Positions 17,005 to 25,816 are shown, counted from the stretch's first letter. The stretch is DNA of 44,460 bases from Hydrogenophaga sp. (GCA_011391495.1 JAABQK010000020.1:1-44460), one strand, 5' to 3'. Notes: generated from the sequence alone by a model not told the origin. Numbers and translations are program-made.

Positions 17005-18222
17005 ATGAGAATTTCCACCGCCAACAGCTACGACAACACCGTCAGCACCCTGGCCCGGCGCCAGGCCGAGCTGGCCGCGCAGCAGGAGCGGCTGTCCACC
17101 GGCAAGCGTGTGCTGCGCGCCAGCGACGACCCGGTGGCCGCCACGCTCTCCGAGACGGCGCAGAACCGGCTCTCCCGCGTGCAGGCCGACCTGCGCGCGC
17201 TGGAGGCCTCGCGCTCGAGCCTGCAGCAGGCTGAGAGCGGTCTGGCCGAATCGGGTGACCTGCTGCAGGACGTGCGCGAACTGCTCGTCACCGCCGGCAA
17301 CGGCACCTTCGGCCCGAGCGAACGGGAAGACATCGCCAAGCAGCTCGAAGGCCTGCGCGAGCAGCTCATCGGCGTGGCCAACCGGCAGGACAATGCAGGC
17401 CGCACGCTGTACGGCGGCCTGGGCGGCTCCAGCACCCCCTTCATCGACCTCTACGGCCCCTCGGGCGGTGGCGTGCGCTTCGAGGGCCAGCGCGGCCAGC
17501 AGGCGCCGGGCAACACCTCCTTGCCGCAGGCGCTCGACGGCGAAGCGATCTGGATGCGCATCCCGCAGGGCAACGGCAGCTTCACGCTGAGCCTGCCCGC
17601 CACCAACACCGGCGCCGTGCACACCAGCCTGGGCGAAGTGACCGACGCGACCCTGCTCACCGGCCACGCCTACAGCGTGAGCTTCGCCAGCGTCGCCGGC
17701 GTGATGCAGTATTCCGTGACCGACCAGACCACCGGCACACCCGTGGCCGGCCAGACCGGCGTCCCCTACGAGCCCGGCAAGGGCCTCGAGTTCGACGGCC
17801 TGTCGTTCCAGATGATCGGTGCCGCGGCCGATGGCGATGCCATCGACCTGAAACCGGTCACCGCGCCGACCGACATCTTCCAGGTAGTGCAGAACGCCAT
17901 CGATACCTTGCGCTACAGCGGGGCCAACCGGGGCGCCAACCAGACCCAGGAGCTGGCCCGTTCGCTCGGCGAGGTCGATGCCGGTATCGACCGCGTGCTG
18001 CTGGCGCGCGGCCGCGCGGGTGAGTGGCTCAACCGCGCCGACTCGCTCGACGGCTTGCTGGAGACCCGCTCGGTGGCCTACGAAACCGAGAAGTCCCAGC
18101 TGGAGGACCTTGACCTAGTCAAGGGCATCTCGGACTTCCAGACCCAGCAGCTGGGCCTGGAGGCGGCCCTGAAGTCGTACGCGCAGGTGCAGCGGCTGTC
18201 GCTGTTCGAGTTTGTCGGCTGA
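17005..18222 (+). CDS. flgL: Hook-filament junction protein FlgL (HAP3)
   Basis: Second junction protein, 405 residues, flagellin-like at both ends: MRISTANSYDNTVSTLARRQ and the block RLSTGKRVLRASDDPVAAT (about 30-48) at the N-terminus, and DLVKGISDFQTQQLGLEAAL near the C-terminus (about 371-390). It follows flgK by 20 bases and likely ends the core flg operon. The HDOD gene begins right after it. Confidence 0.97.
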   Translation: MRISTANSYDNTVSTLARRQAELAAQQERLSTGKRVLRASDDPVAATLSETAQNRLSRVQADLRALEASRSSLQQAESGLAESGDLLQDVRELLVTAGNGTFGPSEREDIAKQLEGLREQLIGVANRQDNAGRTLYGGLGGSSTPFIDLYGPSGGGVRFEGQRGQQAPGNTSLPQALDGEAIWMRIPQGNGSFTLSLPATNTGAVHTSLGEVTDATLLTGHAYSVSFASVAGVMQYSVTDQTTGTPVAGQTGVPYEPGKGLEFDGLSFQMIGAAADGDAIDLKPVTAPTDIFQVVQNAIDTLRYSGANRGANQTQELARSLGEVDAGIDRVLLARGRAGEWLNRADSLDGLLETRSVAYETEKSQLEDLDLVKGISDFQTQQLGLEAALKSYAQVQRLSLFEFVG

Positions 18223-18238
18223 CGCCGGGTACACACCG

Positions 18239-19498
18239 ATGGGCATGCCAGCGCACCGGGCCACGAGCCACACCGTTCTGGACAGTGTCGCCCTGGGCTA
18301 CCAGCCGGTCTGGAACCGTGCCCGCCAGCTCGCGGCGGTGCGCCTGCAGGTGCAGACGCCCCACCCCGAAGCGGTGGATGCGGCCCACCTGCTGGAGGTG
18401 CTCGGCAGCGACTGGCCTGCCGCGGCCCCGGTGCTGATCGTGGCACTGGCCACGCCCACGCTGCTGCAGCAGGCGCTGCACTGCGAGCCGGTGCAGAACA
18501 CCTGGCTCGAAGTGCCGGCGGCGCTGTTTGAAACACCCGAAGACATGGCCCGCCTCGCTGTCGCCGCGCGGCGCGGTCACCGCCTGCTGCGCATGGGCGA
18601 CCTGGCCGAGGTGCGCGGCGAGGTCATCGCGCCGCTGGACGTGCGCAGCCTGCTGCGCCTGAGCGCAGAAGAGGCCCTGGAGGTCTTGCAGTCCTGCGGG
18701 CCGGCGGCCGGTGCGGCGGGCCGCGTGCTGCTGCCCGGCCAGATCTATGCCGGCGTGGCCGACCGTGGCCTGGCCGCCTGCTGCCTCGACGAGGCCGGCG
18801 CCTGGGGGCTGCTGGGCTGGCCCGACGAGGACGTGCTGCACGCCCACCGGCACCAGCCGATGGCCTGTGCCGCCGACGTGATCGAGCAGAGCCTGCAGGC
18901 GATCGACGACGACAGTTCGCTGGAACACCTGGAACGCGTGGTGCGGCAGGACCCGGTGCTGGTCTACCGCATCCTCTCGCTCGTGAACTCCGCGGCCTAC
19001 GGCCTGCGCCATGAAATCGAATCGCTGCGCCATGCGCTCATGATGCTCGGCCTGACCTCGCTGGGGCGCTGGCTGCGCGAGCAGCAGCCCGGCAGCGACA
19101 GCAGCCCCGAGCTGCACCCGGTGCGCTACGCCATGGTGATGCGCTCCCGCCTGGCGCAACACCTGCTCGAGCCCGGCGCCGAAGACAACCTGCGGGCCGA
19201 GATGTACCTCACGGCGCTGTTTTCGCAGCTCGACCGCCTGCTGCACCAGCCCCTGCCGTCTCTGCTGGGTCGGCTGCCCTTGCCGGGCCGGCTGTTTGAC
19301 GCCGTGCTGCGCCAGGACGGTCCGTACCATGCGCTGCTCGACGTGGCGCAGGCGCAGGGCGAGCCGGATCTGCTGCACCGGCTGCCCGCGGTCTGCGCGC
19401 GCCACGGCATGAGCCTGGAGCATGCGAACCGCGGCCTCATCCGCATGCTCGCCACCAGCCGCGACCACGCGGCCAAGCGCTCCGAACGCCTGCTCTGA
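18239..19498 (+). CDS. HDOD-domain protein with degenerate EAL-like N-terminus
   Basis: A 419-residue cytoplasmic protein. The C-terminal half carries an HDOD domain (about residues 215-300: [42 protein letters not shown]). The N-terminal 180 residues resemble the EAL region of YuxH/CdgJ-type proteins in layout (YQPVWNR for the usual RQPIFDR opening) but show no E-x-L, no DD metal pair and no EVE, so c-di-GMP hydrolysis is not expected. In Vibrio, CdgJ-type proteins affect motility; a regulatory role here is inference. ATG 18239 avoids overlap with flgL; a TTG at 18212 would overlap it by 11 bases. No strong ribosome binding site is seen, suggesting coupling to flgL. Confidence 0.8.
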   Translation: MGMPAHRATSHTVLDSVALGYQPVWNRARQLAAVRLQVQTPHPEAVDAAHLLEVLGSDWPAAAPVLIVALATPTLLQQALHCEPVQNTWLEVPAALFETPEDMARLAVAARRGHRLLRMGDLAEVRGEVIAPLDVRSLLRLSAEEALEVLQSCGPAAGAAGRVLLPGQIYAGVADRGLAACCLDEAGAWGLLGWPDEDVLHAHRHQPMACAADVIEQSLQAIDDDSSLEHLERVVRQDPVLVYRILSLVNSAAYGLRHEIESLRHALMMLGLTSLGRWLREQQPGSDSSPELHPVRYAMVMRSRLAQHLLEPGAEDNLRAEMYLTALFSQLDRLLHQPLPSLLGRLPLPGRLFDAVLRQDGPYHALLDVAQAQGEPDLLHRLPAVCARHGMSLEHANRGLIRMLATSRDHAAKRSERLL

Positions 19499-19535
19499 CC
19501 CGGGTTGTTCCGGGGAGGGCGCTACCATCGCGCCC

Positions 19536-20279
19536 ATGAATTCCCTCCCGCATCCGCACCACACCAGCGCGCTCGTCCTGTTCTCGGGCGGGCAGGATTC
19601 CACCACCTGCCTCGCCCACGCGCTGGCGCGCTGCCCGCGCGTCGAAACACTCGGCTTCGACTACGGCCAGCGCCACAGCGTGGAGCTGCAGGCGCGCCTG
19701 GTGGTGCTGCGCGAACTGCGCGAGCGCTTCCCCGCCTGGGCCGGCCGGCTCGGCGAAGACCACCTGCTCGACCTTGCCGTGCTCGGCAAAGTCAGCGAGA
19801 CCTCGCTCACCCGCGACATGGCCTTCCGCATGGAAGAAAACGGCCTGCCCAACACCTTCGTGCCCGGCCGCAACCTGCTGTTCCTGACGCTCGCCGCCGC
19901 GCTCGCCTACCGCCGCGGCATCCAGGTCATCGTCACCGGCGTCTGCGAGACCGACTTCAGCGGCTACCCCGACTGCCGCGACGACACCATGAAAGCGCTG
20001 CAGGTCGCGCTCTCGCTCGGCATGGACCACCGCTTCCTCATCGACACCCCGCTCATGTGGATCGACAAGGCCGCCACCTGGCAGATGGCGCACGAGCTGG
20101 GCGACGCGTCGGGCGTGGCCGGTGGCGGGCAGGCGCTGGTGGACCTGATCGTGGAACACACCCACACCTGCTACCTCGGCGACCGCGAACACCAGCACGC
20201 TTGGGGCTACGGGTGCGGCAGCTGCCCGGCTTGTGAGCTGCGGGCGCGGGGGTGGGCGGGGTACAGCGCGGCGGGGTGA
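19536..20279 (+). CDS. queC: 7-cyano-7-deazaguanine synthase QueC
   Basis: Converts 7-carboxy-7-deazaguanine to preQ0 with ATP and ammonia, in queuosine tRNA modification. The 247-residue product has the PP-loop [14 protein letters not shown] (about 13-26), the [11 protein letters not shown] block (about 41-51), PGRNLLFL, and a C-terminal zinc site with C-x(n)-CGSCPAC (about 215-235). ATG 19536 sits after GGGGAGGGC at about 20 bases, so a precise ribosome binding site is not obvious. It is separated by 37 bases from the HDOD gene and probably unrelated to it. No preQ1 riboswitch is seen upstream. Confidence 0.97.
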   Translation: MNSLPHPHHTSALVLFSGGQDSTTCLAHALARCPRVETLGFDYGQRHSVELQARLVVLRELRERFPAWAGRLGEDHLLDLAVLGKVSETSLTRDMAFRMEENGLPNTFVPGRNLLFLTLAAALAYRRGIQVIVTGVCETDFSGYPDCRDDTMKALQVALSLGMDHRFLIDTPLMWIDKAATWQMAHELGDASGVAGGGQALVDLIVEHTHTCYLGDREHQHAWGYGCGSCPACELRARGWAGYSAAG

Positions 20280-20485
20280 GGGGTAGGCTGGTGAACCGCA
20301 ACGAACCTGTGCCGGGCTTTGCGCCTGTTTAATAAGGATGCATGGCGTCATGCCACATGGTTTTCAAAACCATGATTTAGAAGGTTTTTCAGGAGGAGCG
20401 CATGCCCAGAATATCCCGTATTACCTGCGGGATACATTACGGTAGGCCGCTATAGTTCCACACGCGTTTTTTTCAAGGAGAGGCA
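20280..20485 (+). other. A+T-richer intergenic patch with inverted repeats and tiny frames
   Basis: Composition shifts sharply from the G+C-rich queC. A perfect inverted repeat CATGGTTTT-C-AAAACCATG lies at 20356-20374 and a second, ATCCCG-N9-CGGGAT, at 20413-20433. A 17-codon frame (20402-20455) begins 5 bases after a perfect AGGAGGA, and a 35-codon frame spans 20338-20445. Neither peptide is recognised, and neither is reported as a gene. Confidence 0.5.
20356..20374. promoter_or_regulatory. Perfect 9+1+9 inverted repeat, possible operator
   Basis: CATGGTTTT-C-AAAACCATG, about 110 bases before the unrecognised gene at 20486. Length and symmetry fit a dimeric repressor site. No T tract follows, so it is not a terminator. 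Confidence 0.4.
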
Positions 20486-21043
20486 ATGAGTCGCGCAGTT
20501 CAAGTATTCCCATGGGTATTGGTTGTAGCCCTGTCGGTCGGCCTTGGTGGAGTCTGGTTTAAGTTAAACGATCAGCTAAAACAAAAGGACGCAGAACTCT
20601 CAGCACTCTCACAAAAGCTCGATCAGGTAAGGAGCGACGCCTTCCGGATAATCACAGAGGCGGACCAGAAACATAAAGCTCTCGCCACCGAAGCAAATCA
20701 AAGGCTGGCTGAAGCAAACGGAAAATTCCAAGAGCTTGCCGCGGCAGCCAATGAGCAAATTGAGCTTGCCAATCTTCCCGAAGCGCAGGTCAGCGTCGCC
20801 TTCCGCAAGGCGTTGCTAAGTAGCGGCAATGTAGTCAAGATTATCAACACCTCAACCACCAGCATTGCCATCACCGCTGAGATCGAACGAACGTCTACGG
20901 GCCGCAAGAGGGCATATGATTTGACGCTTGATGCCAATCATGCAAAAGAAATCGGCGAGTTCGAAGGCTGGGCGTTTGTGTCCGGCGACGTGATCACGAT
21001 CCGCCAAGCAGGGCATAAGGTGCTAACGTTTACAGCATCTTGA
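20486..21043 (+). CDS. Unrecognised membrane-anchored coiled-coil protein
   Basis: A 185-residue protein I cannot name. Residues 8-25 (FPWVLVVALSVGLGGVWF) form one N-terminal membrane anchor or uncleaved signal. Residues 27-95 are rich in Lys, Gln, Glu and Ala with heptad spacing, so a coiled coil in the periplasm is likely. Residues 100-185 look beta-rich (SGNVVKIINTSTTSIAITAE, then EIGEFEGWAFVSGDVITIRQ), like a small periplasmic sandwich domain. ATG 20486 follows AAGGAGAGG at good spacing. Codon use (AAA, CAA, TCA, TTG) and lower G+C differ from all flanking genes, which suggests transfer. No partner gene adjoins it: queC is upstream and an AHSA1 gene downstream. Confidence 0.7.
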   Translation: MSRAVQVFPWVLVVALSVGLGGVWFKLNDQLKQKDAELSALSQKLDQVRSDAFRIITEADQKHKALATEANQRLAEANGKFQELAAAANEQIELANLPEAQVSVAFRKALLSSGNVVKIINTSTTSIAITAEIERTSTGRKRAYDLTLDANHAKEIGEFEGWAFVSGDVITIRQAGHKVLTFTAS

Positions 21044-21224
21044 ACAACCTGAGCAATGGTCTGCTGGCAAGCTTGTCGCATTTGTACTCCCCCTCAACGG
21101 CAAAGGGCTTACCTGTTGTGGACCTTGGGGTAGAGCACCTGCAGTCGGATATCCGGAATCTGTTGTAAGACCGTTGATGTCCGGTGCCAAGCTGGAATCT
21201 GCGTCACCGTGAAAGGCCACTCCC

Positions 21225-21674
21225 ATGACCCCAGCGAACCACCCGGATGCCGCCCTCCGCACCGGGCGCCTGCTGTCTGCCAGCCCGCGTCAGGTGTTCG
21301 CTGCGTTCGAGCAGGCGGATCAGCTCGCCCGCTGGTGGGGGCCGAGCGGGTTCAACAACAGCTTCGAGCGGTTCGAGTTCAGGCCCGGCGGGCGCTGGGT
21401 CTTTGTGATGCACGGACCGGGAGGGGCCGACTACCCCAACGAGTGCGTCTTCCGGGTGGTGGAGCCCGACACGCGGATCGTGATCGAGCACGTGGTCGCG
21501 CCCTGGTTCACGCTGACGGTGACTCTGACCGCACGGGGTGAGCAGACCCACCTCGGCTGGGTGCAGGCGTTCGACAGCCCGGAGGCGGCGGCGACGTTGC
21601 GGCCCGTCTGCGAGCCTGCCAACGAGCAGAACCTGGACCGGCTGCAAGCGCTGCTCGCGGGCCAGTGCAGCTGA
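21225..21674 (+). CDS. AHSA1/SRPBCC-family protein
   Basis: A 149-residue single-domain protein of the START-like SRPBCC fold, AHSA1/CalC branch. Typical blocks are SASPRQVFAAFEQADQLARW (about 18-37), WWGPSGF, FRPGGRWVFVMHGPGG and a C-terminal helix NEQNLDRLQALLA. Such proteins bind hydrophobic ligands or act as stress-related co-chaperones; the ligand cannot be read from sequence. GAAAGG lies before the ATG at 21225. The 181 bases upstream hold no further gene. It converges on the ABC transporter gene. Confidence 0.85.
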   Translation: MTPANHPDAALRTGRLLSASPRQVFAAFEQADQLARWWGPSGFNNSFERFEFRPGGRWVFVMHGPGGADYPNECVFRVVEPDTRIVIEHVVAPWFTLTVTLTARGEQTHLGWVQAFDSPEAAATLRPVCEPANEQNLDRLQALLAGQCS

Positions 21675-21722
21675 GGGCGCGGGCGCTGTCTTCCCCCGAA
21701 GGTCAGCCCCTGGGGCAGGCGC

Positions 21723-23519
21723 TCAGGTCGCCACGAGCTGGTAGCGCGGTGGTTCGTCCGGCCCGTGGCTCGCCGCCAGCGGCTCCAGCGTCCACAGCCG
21801 CTGGTGGAAGGCAGCCACCGTGGGCCGGTGGGCGATGGAGACCATGGCGCCGTTTTCCTGCGCCACCATCGCTTTCAGGCGTTCGTACAGCGTGCGCTCG
21901 GCCGTTTCGTCCAGCGCGCTGCTGGCTTCATCCACGAACAGCCAGCGCGGTTTTTTCAGCAGTGCGCGCGCGATGGCCAGGCGCTGCTGTTCGCCGCCCG
22001 AGAGCTTCTGGCCCCAGGTGTCTTCGCGGTCGAGCTCGTCGGCCAGGTGCGGCAGCAGCGCGTCGCGCAGGGCCTGCTGCAGCGCGGCGTCGGTGTAGTG
22101 GCCGTCCAGTGCCGGGTAGGCGAGCGCGTGGCGCAGTGCGCCGTTGGGGAAGTAGGGCCGCTGCGGCAGGAACATGACGCGCGCATCGAAATCGGCCGGC
22201 CGGCGCACCCGGCTCTTCGCCCAGGGCCAGATACCCGCCAGCGCACGGAACAGCGTGGACTTGCCGCTGCCCGAGGGGCCTTTGATGAGCAGCGTGTCGC
22301 CCGCGGCCACCCGCAGGCCGGCCACCGCCAGCAGCTCGCGGCCGTCGGGCAGTCCCAGCTGCATCGTGTCGATGGCCAGCGCGTCGGGTTCGCCGGTGGC
22401 GGTGTCGGCCGCGGCGGCGACCACCGCGGTCTGCAGTTGCTGGAAGCTGGCTTCGAAGCTGGTCAGGCGGTCGGTGGTGGCGCGCCAGGCGGCCAAGCTG
22501 TCGTAGTTGTCGACGAACCAGGAGAGCGAGTCCTGCACGCGGCCAAAGGCCGACGAAATCTGCATCAGTTCACCGAGCTGGATGGCGCCGCTGAAGAAGC
22601 GCGGCGCGGCCACGATGAAGGGGAACACCACGGCGGCCTGGCCGTAGCCGTTGGTGAACCAGATCAGGCGCTTCTGCATGCGGATCAGGTTCAGGTAGTT
22701 GGCCAGCACGGCGCTGAAGCGGCTGCCGATCTGCCCGCGCTCCACTGGCTCGCCCCGGTCGAGCGCGATGGACTCGCTGTATTCACGCACGCGCACCATG
22801 TGGTGCCGGAAGTCGGCTTCCACGCGCTGCTGGCGGAAGTTCAGCCCGATCAGAGGGCGGCCCAGGTAGTGCGCCACCACGCTGCCGGCCGCGGCGTAGA
22901 CCACGGCCATCCAGACCATGAAGCCGGGCACGGTGTACGCGCCGCCGTTGAAGTTGAAGGCGAAGCTGCCCGAGAGCGCCCACAGGATGCCGACGAAGCT
23001 CGCCAGCGTGACCACCGCGTTGAGCAGGCCCATGGAGAGGCTCACGGTGTAGGTGGTGAACTGGTTGATGTCCTCCGCGATGCGCTGGTCCGGGTTGTCC
23101 GGAATCGCGTCCGCGCTTTTCGAGAAGCGCGCGAGTTCCAGGTGGTAGAAGGCCTTGTGGGCGAGCCAGCGGTCGAGGTAGTGGCCGGTCATCCAGGCGC
23201 GCCAGCGCATCTCCAGCAGCTGCGTGAGGTAGAAGCGGTAGACCGCGATGATGATGAAGCCGAACGCGAGGTAGGTGAAGCGGCCCAGCTCGCGCCAGAA
23301 CACCGCCGCGTCCTTGTTCTGCAGCGCGTCGTAGAACACGCGGTTCCACTCGTTGATCAGCACCAGCATGTAGACCGCACCGAGGTTGAGCGCGACGATG
23401 GCCGCGAGCAGCCCGCGCGCTTTCCACTTCTCTTCGGACTGGAAGTAAGGCATGGCCAGTGCGGCCACCTTGGCTGCGAACTGGCGGAAGCTCCTGAACT
23501 TGGACAGCGGTTCGGTCAT
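21723..23519 (-). CDS. SbmA/BacA/YddA-type ABC transporter (fused permease and ATPase)
   Basis: A 598-residue half-transporter with an N-terminal ABC_membrane_2-type domain (six helices within about residues 30-330, including the VLINEWNRVFYDALQNKD block) and a C-terminal ATPase. Walker A GPSGSGKST is near residue 415, the signature LSGGEQQRLAIARALL near 520 and Walker B WLFVDEASSALDE near 541. The closest named relatives by layout are E. coli YddA and mycobacterial Rv1819c (vitamin B12 and hydrophilic solute import); SbmA/BacA share the membrane part. Substrate unknown. It starts 4 bases after the 5'-nucleotidase stop, so the two are likely co-translated. Confidence 0.88.
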   Translation of the reverse strand: MTEPLSKFRSFRQFAAKVAALAMPYFQSEEKWKARGLLAAIVALNLGAVYMLVLINEWNRVFYDALQNKDAAVFWRELGRFTYLAFGFIIIAVYRFYLTQLLEMRWRAWMTGHYLDRWLAHKAFYHLELARFSKSADAIPDNPDQRIAEDINQFTTYTVSLSMGLLNAVVTLASFVGILWALSGSFAFNFNGGAYTVPGFMVWMAVVYAAAGSVVAHYLGRPLIGLNFRQQRVEADFRHHMVRVREYSESIALDRGEPVERGQIGSRFSAVLANYLNLIRMQKRLIWFTNGYGQAAVVFPFIVAAPRFFSGAIQLGELMQISSAFGRVQDSLSWFVDNYDSLAAWRATTDRLTSFEASFQQLQTAVVAAAADTATGEPDALAIDTMQLGLPDGRELLAVAGLRVAAGDTLLIKGPSGSGKSTLFRALAGIWPWAKSRVRRPADFDARVMFLPQRPYFPNGALRHALAYPALDGHYTDAALQQALRDALLPHLADELDREDTWGQKLSGGEQQRLAIARALLKKPRWLFVDEASSALDETAERTLYERLKAMVAQENGAMVSIAHRPTVAAFHQRLWTLEPLAASHGPDEPPRYQLVAT

Positions 23520-23523
23520 GGGT

Positions 23524-24420
23524 TCACCCGTTGGAAATGCCGCTTGCCACGTGCCCGGACGGCACGTGCAGCGACGCCATTTCGATGTGGCCGGTCTGGT
23601 CGTCGAAGAAGAAGTCGGGCTCGAACTCGCGCAGGAACTCGCCCTTGGGCAGGCCGCCGAGGAACATCGCTTCGTCCACCTCGATGTTCCAGTCCATCAG
23701 GGTGCGGATCGCGCGCTCGTGCGCCGGGGCGCTGCGCGCGGTCACCAGCGCGGTGCGGATGTGCATGTCGTTCGTGCCCTCGGCTTGCAGGCGGTGCAGG
23801 GCTTCGAGCAGGGGTTTGAAAGGGCCACCGGCCAGCGGCTGCGCGGCATGGCTGGCTTCGTGGGCCTGGAAGGCGCTCAGGCCCTGCGCCTGGTACACGC
23901 GCTCGGCCTCGTCGGAGAACAGCACCGCGTCGCCGTCGAAGGCGATGCGCACCTCGTGCGGGTGCGCGTCGCTCGCGTGCACCGACTGCGGGTACACCTG
24001 CGCGGCGGGCACGCCCGCGTCGAGCGCGGCGCGCACGTCGGCCAGGTGGGTACTGAGGAACAGGTTGGCGCGCAGTGGCCGCAGGTAACGCCAGGGCGGC
24101 TGGCCGCGCGTGAAACTGCCGCGCTGGATCGGCAGGCCGTAGTGCTGCGCCGAGCGGAACACGCGCATGCCCGAGACCGGGTCGTTGCGCGACAGGATCA
24201 CCACCTCCACCCGCTGCGCGCTGGCGTCGTTGAACGCCAGCAGCTTCCTCACCAGCGAAAACGCCACGCCCGGCTGTGCCGGCTGCTCCAGCCGGTCCAG
24301 CTGCAGCTTCATGTAGGCCCGGTCGTCACCGGTTTCAAACAGGCGGTTCTCTTCTTCGAAGTCGAACAGCGCCCGCGAAGAAATCGCGACCACAAGCTGG
24401 CCTTCAAGGGTGACGGGCAT
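23524..24420 (-). CDS. Cytosolic 5'-nucleotidase (NT5C1-like, PF06189 type)
   Basis: A 298-residue protein of the bacterial branch of the cytosolic 5'-nucleotidase I family, which dephosphorylates nucleoside monophosphates. The start LVVAISSRALFDFEEEN and the blocks VVILSRNDPVSGMRVFRSAQ, FLSTHLADV, IAFDGDAVLFSDEAERVY (about 170-187), and MFLGGLPKG with DFFFDDQTGHIEMA near 260-285 follow the family. The aspartates in IAFDGDAVLFSD are the likely HAD-type metal and nucleophile region. GGAGGA precedes the ATG at 24420 by about 7 bases. It leads a two-gene operon with the ABC transporter; a nucleotide or nucleoside link between the two is only suggestive. Confidence 0.8.
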   Translation of the reverse strand: MPVTLEGQLVVAISSRALFDFEEENRLFETGDDRAYMKLQLDRLEQPAQPGVAFSLVRKLLAFNDASAQRVEVVILSRNDPVSGMRVFRSAQHYGLPIQRGSFTRGQPPWRYLRPLRANLFLSTHLADVRAALDAGVPAAQVYPQSVHASDAHPHEVRIAFDGDAVLFSDEAERVYQAQGLSAFQAHEASHAAQPLAGGPFKPLLEALHRLQAEGTNDMHIRTALVTARSAPAHERAIRTLMDWNIEVDEAMFLGGLPKGEFLREFEPDFFFDDQTGHIEMASLHVPSGHVASGISNG

Positions 24421-24500
24421 GGATCAGGTCCTCCGCAGACAAGAGATCAGAAGCCGGAAGGGTAGCCCAATTGCAGACGTGCATGAGGGCAGCAGGGAAG

Positions 24501-24592
24501 TCCAACCGGGAACACCGCGGAACCGGCTTGGCCGGGCCGCAGGTGTTGCTCCCTGGGGGGTGACGCCGCAGGCGGCGCGGGGGGAGCTACTG
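24501..24592 (-). repeat. Intergenic hairpin repeat, copy 5 (inverted)
   Basis: Read on the minus strand: CACCCCCCAGGGAGCAACACC, TGCGGCCCGGCCAAGCC, GGTTCCGCGGTGTTCCCGG. It matches copies 1 and 4 but lies in reverse orientation between gspF and the 5'-nucleotidase gene. It ends right at the gspF stop, so relative to that gene it sits as copies 1, 2 and 4 do relative to theirs. Confidence 0.75.
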
Positions 24593-25816
24593 CACCAGCT
24601 GGTTCAGCTGGATGATCGGCATCAGCACCGCCAGCACGATCAGCATCACCACCAGGCCCATGCCCACGATCAGCAGCGGTTCCAGGATGGTGGCCATGTG
24701 CATGGCGCGGCGCTGCACCTCGGCACTCAGCTGGTCGGCGGCTCGGCCCAGCATGGCGGGCAGCTGGCCGGTCTGTTCGCCAAGCCGGGCGAACATGGAC
24801 ACCAGTGGCGGAAAGCGTTTCTTGCTCGACAGCGCCGAGGCCAGCGGCGCGCCTTCGCGCACCAGCACCAGCGCGTCGAGCGCGTCGGCGCGCATGGCCT
24901 GGTTGGAGAGCGTCTCGGCCGCTGTCTGCAGCGCGCGCAGGATCGGCACACCGGCGGCTGCGAGCATGGCCAGCGTGCCGGCAAAACGCGCGGCGTTGTA
25001 GCCGCGCGCGAGCCGGCCCACCAGCGGCAGGGTCAGCCAGGCCGCATCCATGCGCAGCCGCAGCGCCTCGACGCGGCGCGCCATCACCAGCCCCACGCCG
25101 CCCAGGATCCCCGCGAGCAGCAGCAGCCAGCCGTAGCTGCGCACGAAAGCGCTCAGGCCCAGCATCACCACCGTCAGGAAGGGCAGGGCGCGTTTGCTGC
25201 CGGCGAAAACGCCCGCCACCTGGGGCACCACATAAGACACCAGGAACACCACGATCACGATCGCCACCACCGAGACGATGGCGGGGTACAGCGAGGCGCC
25301 GATCAGCTTGTTCTTGAGCGCTTCGCGGGTCTCCAGGTCATCGGCCAGGCGTTCCAGCACCGTGCCGAGCTGGCCACTTTGCTCGCCGGCGGCGATCACG
25401 CCGGTGTAGATCGCCGAGAACTCGCGCGGGTGAGCGCTGAGCGCGCGCGCAAAGGGCGAGCCGCCGTTCACTTCGGAGCGCAGCGAAGCCATCAGGTTGC
25501 GCTGCTTGTCCACTTCGGCTTCGTCGGTCAGCGCCGCGAGGGCCCGCTCCAGCGGCAGGCCCGCGGCCACCAGCCCGGCGAGCTGGCGCGTCCAGACCGC
25601 CAGTGAGGTGGCGTTGAAGACCCGGCCGCCCCAGAGCGTGACGTTGAGCCCGCGCGCGCGCGCCTCGCCCTGGGCCGCCATGGCCGGCTCGACGAGGATC
25701 GGCACCAGCGCCCGAGCGCGCAGCATGCCGCGCGCGGCGCGCGCCGTGTCGGCATCGATCAGGCCTTTTTGCGTGGCGCCCTGGGCGTCCAGGGCTTCGA
25801 AGGTGTAGGCGGGCAT
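24587..25816 (-). CDS. gspF: Type II secretion inner-membrane platform protein GspF
   Basis: Polytopic inner-membrane protein that links the GspE ATPase to pseudopilus growth. The 409-residue length, N-terminal MPAYTFEALDAQGATQKGLI, two repeated GspF domains (about 70-195 and 275-400) and three hydrophobic helices (near 170-195, 225-245 and 375-395) fit the family. EQSGQLGTVLERLA and EQTGQLPAMLGRAA are the paired domain motifs. It is separated from gspE by the copper genes and starts 54 bases after the SCO gene stop, with no terminator between, so it may depend on transcription from there. No strong ribosome binding site is seen. Confidence 0.96.
   Translation of the reverse strand: MPAYTFEALDAQGATQKGLIDADTARAARGMLRARALVPILVEPAMAAQGEARARGLNVTLWGGRVFNATSLAVWTRQLAGLVAAGLPLERALAALTDEAEVDKQRNLMASLRSEVNGGSPFARALSAHPREFSAIYTGVIAAGEQSGQLGTVLERLADDLETREALKNKLIGASLYPAIVSVVAIVIVVFLVSYVVPQVAGVFAGSKRALPFLTVVMLGLSAFVRSYGWLLLLAGILGGVGLVMARRVEALRLRMDAAWLTLPLVGRLARGYNAARFAGTLAMLAAAGVPILRALQTAAETLSNQAMRADALDALVLVREGAPLASALSSKKRFPPLVSMFARLGEQTGQLPAMLGRAADQLSAEVQRRAMHMATILEPLLIVGMGLVVMLIVLAVLMPIIQLNQLVQ

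Noticed and set aside
20338..20445. A 35-codon frame before the unknown gene at 20486
   Set aside because: AAGG lies only one base before its ATG, the peptide is unrecognised and it overlaps the better supported 17-codon frame.
21765..23819. A 684-codon plus-strand open frame opposite the ABC transporter
   Set aside because: The minus-strand gene has intact Walker A, signature and Walker B motifs; the opposite frame has none and crosses into the nucleotidase gene.
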